Translations under genes and position numbers: made by a program | Part shown: in pieces, positions 34,212-38,973 of the stretch | Layout of the letters: every line of letters starts with the position of its first letter | Numbering within the stretch: the first letter of the stretch is position 1 | The notes under the pieces: generated by a model | Told to the model about the DNA's origin: nothing | The model's input: only the letters and a program-made list of their open reading frames with translations | The model's database searches: none | Assembly (NCBI GenBank): GCA_030040655.1 | Contig: JASHTH010000076.1 | Span: 1-38,973, forward strand | Direction of reading: 5' to 3' | Length of the DNA: 38,973 bases | Source: Acidobacteriaceae bacterium | GTDB lineage: Bacteria > Acidobacteriota > Terriglobia > Terriglobales > Acidobacteriaceae

Positions 34212-35612
34212 CTAATGATCGGTATTTATTCTGTATTTCTTTGCCAGCCTGCCGAAGGCACGGCGATCCTGCCCCGCGTAGCTGGCAGCATGAGTAATGT
34301 TGCCGCAGCATTTCTGCAGTACCTCGCGCACATATTGCCGCTCGAAGGCCGCGATCGCCTTTGACCGGGCGCTGCGGAAAGTGTCCTCGACATCCACGCC
34401 ATGGGCTGAGTCGCCGCTGGAGAGAACGATATGGGAAGGCAGAAGTTGCGATCCTGGCGCGAGCACAATGGCACGCTGCATCACATTGCATAATTCGCGA
34501 ACATTTCCTGGCCAGTCGTACGATTCCAGCCTGCGCAGCGCCGCGCGCGAAAGCGACTTTGGCGCCGATGCCTCCGCGTCCGCCAACTCCTCCAGGAAGT
34601 GTTGAGCCAGCGCTTCTATATCGCCCCGTCTCTCCCGCAATGGCGGCAGCGACAGGCAAAGAACATTCAGACGGAAAAAGAGATCGCTGCGAAACTCCTT
34701 GTTGCGAACGCACTCCTCCAGCTTGCGGTTGGTTGCGGAGATCACCCGCACATTCGCCCGGCAGAATTGCTCCGCGCCCACCGGACGGTAAGTGCGCTCC
34801 TGGATGAACCGCAGGAACTTGGCCTGTGTCGACAACGACAGCATGTCGATTTCATCGAGGAAGAGAGTCCCCATGTCAGCGAGAGAAATCAGCCCTTTGC
34901 GGTCGCGATACGCGTCGGTAAAAGCTCCGCGAGCGTGACCAAAGAGTTCGCTTTCGGCGAGATGCTCGGGAATGGCTCCGCAATCGACGGGGATGAATGG
35001 GCCTTGCCGGCGCCTGCTCAACAGGTGGATGGAGCGGGCACACACTTCTTTCCCCGTGCCCGTCTCACCGCAAATCAGCACCGGCGCGTCGCTCGGGGCC
35101 ATCCGCGCCAGTTGCGCCAGCACTTCAACGAAAGCAGGCGTCGAGCCCACGACTTGCGCAAGGCCCAGCTCCCCCGTGAGCAACGTCTGCGCAGCCTCCT
35201 TGCCGTCCGGAAAGTCGCCAATCAGGCGCTTTACACGCTCCCGCAGTTCCTGCTCGCGAATGGGCCACAACAGGAAGTCGTCAGCCCCGTCTGAAGCCGT
35301 GCGCAGCAGTTCCTCGCTTGAACCGTTGGGAATGATCACAAGGGTGGGAATTCGCCCCGGCTGCTTGATTCGCGAGCGGAGAAAGTTGATCGCCTCATTT
35401 GTTTCGGGAACGGCAACGGCCAATATGAGTTGCGAATCGAGGCGATTCGACTGCGCGGCCGAGAATGAAGTCCAGCTGTCACGCCGGCAGAGAAAACCGT
35501 CCTCGGGCCGCAGCATCCGGCTCAAGCTCAACTGCGGAGCCATTGCACTTGGTTCGATGAGACACAATTCGCGCACATGTCCACCGATCTCTGAGCGCCG
35601 ATCAAAGGCCAA
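34212..35612 (-). CDS. Sigma-54-dependent transcriptional activator (NtrC-type AAA+ with Fis HTH and pseudo-receiver-like N-terminus)
   Basis: Walker A GETGTGKE, ESELFGHARGAFTDA (GAFTGA-loop variant), Walker B TLFLDEID, FFRLNVLCLSLPPLRERRGDI, C-terminal HTH EVLQKCCGNITHAASYAGQDRRAFGRLAKKYRI. Confidence 0.93.
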   Translation of the reverse strand: MAFDRRSEIGGHVRELCLIEPSAMAPQLSLSRMLRPEDGFLCRRDSWTSFSAAQSNRLDSQLILAVAVPETNEAINFLRSRIKQPGRIPTLVIIPNGSSEELLRTASDGADDFLLWPIREQELRERVKRLIGDFPDGKEAAQTLLTGELGLAQVVGSTPAFVEVLAQLARMAPSDAPVLICGETGTGKEVCARSIHLLSRRRQGPFIPVDCGAIPEHLAESELFGHARGAFTDAYRDRKGLISLADMGTLFLDEIDMLSLSTQAKFLRFIQERTYRPVGAEQFCRANVRVISATNRKLEECVRNKEFRSDLFFRLNVLCLSLPPLRERRGDIEALAQHFLEELADAEASAPKSLSRAALRRLESYDWPGNVRELCNVMQRAIVLAPGSQLLPSHIVLSSGDSAHGVDVEDTFRSARSKAIAAFERQYVREVLQKCCGNITHAASYAGQDRRAFGRLAKKYRINTDH

Positions 35613-35880
35613 TGCGGCCTCAACTCAAAGCTCGTAAGCCCAGCAAAAGCTTCGCCGAGTTTTCGTGTTAGGGTCTAACGGAATCGAGAACAACAGACAG
35701 AGGTTGTCTCACTTGCGTTTCGAGATAATCCAATATCCGGGACTTGGGGGAAAAGGAGTCTCGATGGAGTGATACGGTACCACGGATTCTGATTGATGTC
35801 TAATAAAAATCGCTCAGATTTTGAGCTTGACGAAAAACCGGTAGTGAATTGACGGGCCGCCGGTCCGTCCTGTTCTTAAC

Positions 35881-35913
35881 GGCAGGTTGCCGGTTCGATT
35901 CCTGCCGCCTCCA
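35881..35913 (+). other. tRNA/tmRNA 3'-end-like sequence (possible attachment-site remnant)
   Basis: GGCAGGTTGCCGGTTCGATTCCTGCCGCCTCCA resembles a T-arm plus acceptor 3' strand; no matching 5' half (GGAGGCG) found in the expected upstream 80 nt. Confidence 0.4.
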
Positions 35914-35959
35914 GCAGATAATCAACCGGTTACGACGTTTTGGCTCCATCCTGCGGTAC

Positions 35960-36474
35960 CGGGGAATTTACAGCGGAGCCCGAATGAATGTTCGCAAGGC
36001 GCCAATGGCTCACCTCGGACATCACAAGCTTTCCCAATGCATTCTGGAAAGTCGCGATCACATCGGACAGCGGCTTGTCAGCAGAGTATTCGGGCGAGGC
36101 CCTTGCCTGGAATCTGTCTCTTTCGATCTCGATTGCGCTGAGCGTGAAATAGCTTTCAATCCATTCGTCCTTCAGGCGAAATGCAGCGTAGCAGCGGCGG
36201 CGAGCCCGGCGATTGCGGAGGGGAGCGCGATCCACAACCTGTTGGACGGCCTACTCATGTCAAGCAGGAGAGCGAGAAGTGGAGTCACCGCCGTGCCTAA
36301 GAGCGTGATCAAGGTAAGGACTCCGTGGCACCAGGCGAAGATCCGCACCTGGCCGTTGTAGAAATTGAAATAGCGTTCAGCTGTTTCCGTCACATAATCG
36401 AGGCGCTTCAACTCGTCCTCGGAGGCATCTTTGGAGACCTGTGGCCGTGGCGGATCGACTGGCTTCCGGCTCAT
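35960..36474 (-). pseudogene. Frameshifted DUF4231/SLATT-like small membrane protein
   Basis: ORF 36172..36474 (KRLDYVTETAERYFNFYNGQVRIFAWCHGVLTLITLLGTAVTPLLALLLD...) ends at about the point where another frame continues with FRLKDEWIESYFTLSAIEIERDRFQARASPEYSADKPLSDVIATFQNALGKLVMSEVSHW. Confidence 0.5.
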
Positions 36475-36690
36475 CTTCCCATTGGCTCCGATCAGAGGGG
36501 TGGTTGCTGGCCCGAAGTTTAGCCGGTCCTCAGCGGAAAAGATCGAGCATTAGGCAACTCTTGAAAGCCCTAATCGCGCCGGACACGGGCGTGAATCGCT
36601 GCCGAGGGCTGGAGCATCTACGATTGCGCGGCCCGGCAAGAGCTGCCGGAGGAAAAGGCGGCTGATGTCTGCGCGGGCCGACGACAGGCG

Positions 36691-37503
36691 ATGAACGAAT
36701 ATCTTCTTTCTCTCGACTCCGATGAACTGACTTCCGGCGCGGAAGCGGGGTTGGCGGCCGCGGCCGGCGACGGTGAGCTTCTGGACGCCTATTCGCGCGC
36801 GGTGACCCGGGCGGTGGAGCGGGTGAGCCCGGCCGTGGCCAAGATCGATGTGAAGACCGGCGGCGGGCGCGGCGGCTCAGGGTCGGGGTTTGTGTTCACG
36901 CCCGATGGCCTGGTGCTGACCAACAGCCACGTGGTGCACCGCGCCAGCGAGATCACGCTGGCCTTTCCAGACGGCGCGACGGCGGGAGCGATGCGCATCG
37001 GCGACGATCCGGACACCGATATTGCCGTGCTGCGAACTGACCATGTGCCGGCGGCAACGGCGGCGCTGGGCAATTCGAAAGAGCTGCGCGTGGGCCAGTT
37101 GGCCATTGCTGTGGGCAACCCCTTCGGGTTCCAGTTCACGGTGACGGCGGGGGTGGTGAGCGCGCTGGGGCGGAGCATGCGGGCGGCGTCGGGACGGATG
37201 ATGGAGGAGATCATCCAGACTGACGCGGCGCTCAACCCGGGCAATTCCGGAGGACCGCTGGTGGAGGTGGGCGGACGCGGCAAACGGCTGAAGGTCATCG
37301 ACGCCGTCGGCGCCAAGATGAAAGATGTCTTGACCCCGGCAGACTATGGGAAGCTTCCAAAGTCTGGCTGGATGCGCTGGCGCAATCGCGTAGCATGGCA
37401 GGCCAGCGAGATGCGGCAGAAGGGGTATATCAAACACAATTCGCCACGCGGCCTTTGGGAAATTGCGGACGCCGGACGCAAGTGGCTCGACGACAACGCA
37501 TGA
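36691..37503 (+). CDS. Trypsin-like (HtrA/DegP, S1C) serine protease domain fused to an Mrr_N-like winged helix
   Basis: Catalytic elements LTNSHVV, DTDIAVLR, NPGNSGGPLV; C-terminus TPADYGKLPKSGWMRWRNRVAWQASEMRQKGYIKHNSPRGLWEIADAGRKWLDD. Confidence 0.85.
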   Translation: MNEYLLSLDSDELTSGAEAGLAAAAGDGELLDAYSRAVTRAVERVSPAVAKIDVKTGGGRGGSGSGFVFTPDGLVLTNSHVVHRASEITLAFPDGATAGAMRIGDDPDTDIAVLRTDHVPAATAALGNSKELRVGQLAIAVGNPFGFQFTVTAGVVSALGRSMRAASGRMMEEIIQTDAALNPGNSGGPLVEVGGRGKRLKVIDAVGAKMKDVLTPADYGKLPKSGWMRWRNRVAWQASEMRQKGYIKHNSPRGLWEIADAGRKWLDDNA

Positions 37504-37524
37504 CGCGATCCGGCGGTCGTGATG

Positions 37525-37554
37525 GGGCGGAGCATTTGCTCCGCCCTTTGTTTT
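37525..37554 (+). terminator. Rho-independent terminator downstream of the protease-winged helix gene
   Basis: Perfect 9-bp stem GGGCGGAGC-ATTT-GCTCCGCCC followed by TTTGTTTT. Confidence 0.85.
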
Positions 37555-37581
37555 CAAGCCCAGAAGCACAACGGGCTGCCC

Positions 37582-38088
37582 TTAGCCTGGCAGCCTGGCG
37601 CTGGCAGCTCCCCCGCCGCCTCCAGGGCTTTTTTCGCGGTTAAGGATCCAAAAAGATGCCAGCACCCCGCAGTCAGCCACCGCATGGAACAAAATGAGAC
37701 CCCAGACCGGGTACATCGGCGTCACGGTCGCCTTCACCTGATCCATCACTGCGGCCTCGTCCTTAGCGCCAGCGGCGCGGTAGCTCTGGATGATGCCGTA
37801 GAGCTGCGTCCTTGTCTCGACGACATACGAGAGTGCCATCACATTCACCACGGCAAAGGCCGCGAAACCGATGGACATCACCACAGCCAGGAAGGTTTTC
37901 CTGGGCCGCGAGGCTGTTCCGAAGAAGGCCAAGAGCCCAAGCGCGATCGTGATGTAGATACCCCAGAGCGTCTGCATCGCGTTGAATCGCTCGAAGTACA
38001 TGGTTACAAGCTCGTTGAATTTCACGGCGGCCCTCCCGGTGCAGCTACCCAACTTGCCTGACAGTAAAGACGCGAGCGCGCACATCAT
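37582..38088 (-). CDS. Hypothetical small multi-pass membrane protein
   Basis: Hydrophobic spans LWGIYITIALGLLAFFG, TFLAVVMSIGFAAFAVVNVMALSYVV, WGLILFHAVADCGVLASFWIL; the true start may be internal (near KFNELVTMYFERFN). Confidence 0.65.
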   Translation of the reverse strand: MMCALASLLSGKLGSCTGRAAVKFNELVTMYFERFNAMQTLWGIYITIALGLLAFFGTASRPRKTFLAVVMSIGFAAFAVVNVMALSYVVETRTQLYGIIQSYRAAGAKDEAAVMDQVKATVTPMYPVWGLILFHAVADCGVLASFWILNREKSPGGGGGAASARLPG

Positions 38089-38616
38089 ACCTTTCTTCTG
38101 GCGGGGAAACCCATGGGGGGCGAGTTCCTACTTCGGACAGCCAGAACATGCCGGACCGGTTCGTATGCGCGTCCGGGATTCAAACCGGCCCCGGCTATAC
38201 CGGCTATACTTTTTGGCGGGAACGCGGTATAACGGGCGCTATTGGCGGCATACGGAGGCTTAAAGGCCGGGGCGGCTAGAACCCGAGAACACGGTGATTT
38301 CAAAGGATATCCGCTGTAAATCCAAGGGTTAGTAAACCTAGCGGCCCGAGAATCCCCCTCTCTCCGCCATATACTGATTCTTAAAGATTTAATCCCAAAT
38401 CGAGCCTGATCTTTGCTCTGCCGCGCTGTGCCGCTGGCCGTCCTGCCTTGTGGTATCAAACTCTCAGCGTCAGCTTTACGGTGCAAAACGGCTATGCACC
38501 TTTGCATCGAGTCTCTTCTTTTCAGGGTATTCCGGCGATTCAGGACACCTGAATTCCAACTTTCTCGCACAGGTCTCCTCGTTTCACAAAGGACGCTTTA
38601 TGAGACTGCCCACTAC

Positions 38617-38967
38617 TCAGAGAATTGGCCTTAGAAACACCCTGCCATATGCGATGAACGCCATGATGAGGCTTAGCGCGCCGCTTAAGATCATGGAGGT
38701 GATCTCGCGATACTTGACGTGCACCCAGACGAAGACGAGGCTCTCGATCGTCAGGACCGTGGCGCTCACCACCGTGAGCCCTGGCTGCCAATGGAAGGCG
38801 GCGGGGGCGATCAGCCCGACCGCGCATACGAGTTCGAGGATGCCGAGGGCCATCCAAACTTTCCGTGGCAACGCGCCAAAGGACGGAACCTGCCCGCGTA
38901 CCCGATCGAACAGAAAGGTCTTCATGACGCCAGACGCTCCGTACAGGAACGCGGTGAGGATCTGCAA
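38617..38967 (-). CDS. DoxX-like family membrane protein
   Basis: MQILTAFLYGASGVMKTF...VWMALGILELVCAVGLIAPA...LTVVSATVLTIESLVFVWVHVKYREI. Confidence 0.75.
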   Translation of the reverse strand: MQILTAFLYGASGVMKTFLFDRVRGQVPSFGALPRKVWMALGILELVCAVGLIAPAAFHWQPGLTVVSATVLTIESLVFVWVHVKYREITSMILSGALSLIMAFIAYGRVFLRPIL

Positions 38968-38973
38968 GACCCA

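Noticed and set aside
35667-35679. Short palindrome GTTAGGGTCTAAC upstream of the activator gene
   Set aside because: Only a 5-bp stem; could be an operator but is too short to support without conservation data.
38160-38200. tRNA T-arm-like text on the minus strand (GGTTTGAATCCCGG)
   Set aside because: Lacks the invariant C of the T-loop and has no consistent 5-bp stem or remaining tRNA arms.
38191-38208. CCGGCTATA x2 tandem repeat
   Set aside because: Two copies of a 9-mer in non-coding sequence; no further structure and no CRISPR-like spacing.
38085-38570. 161-aa minus-strand ORF
   Set aside because: Low-complexity, no recognisable domain, AT/GC composition looks intergenic; likely spurious.

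Overview
The window is dominated by one large, co-oriented minus-strand locus (about 35.6 kb down to the left edge) that encodes a phage-tail-like extracellular contractile injection system (eCIS, Afp/PVC/MAC-like). In transcription order I read: a sigma-54-type activator; a small winged-helix-like protein; a DUF4255/Afp16-like terminator; an unknown beta-rich protein; sheath 1; tube 1; a large sheath 2 with two inserted fibronectin-III-like repeats; tube 2; an Afp7-like tube/LysM-region protein; a 56-aa ORF missing from the supplied track; a split Afp8/VgrG (gpD-like plus gpV-like spike); an unknown protein with a C-terminal hydrophobic segment; gp25; a gp6/BaseplateJ protein; an Afp12/tail-I-like protein; two proteins sharing an N-terminal motif; two further unknowns; an unknown in the tape-measure position; an Afp15-like double AAA+ ATPase; a DUF4157 (HExxH) protein with Lys/Glu/Pro repeats and an HNH-like motif; a TPR protein; and a truncated MptE/Maf-like ORF at the left edge. 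The right flank (about 35.9-38.97 kb) is unrelated: a tRNA/tmRNA 3'-end-like sequence, a frameshifted DUF4231/SLATT-like gene, an HtrA-like protease fused to an Mrr_N-like winged helix, an intrinsic terminator, and two small membrane proteins. The observations I rate highest are the hydrophobic tail on an eCIS baseplate-region protein, the FnIII-decorated sheath, the shared-motif pair after the baseplate genes, the candidate sigma-54 promoter with upstream direct repeats, and the protease-winged helix chimera. Family calls come from reading motifs by eye; no database search was run.
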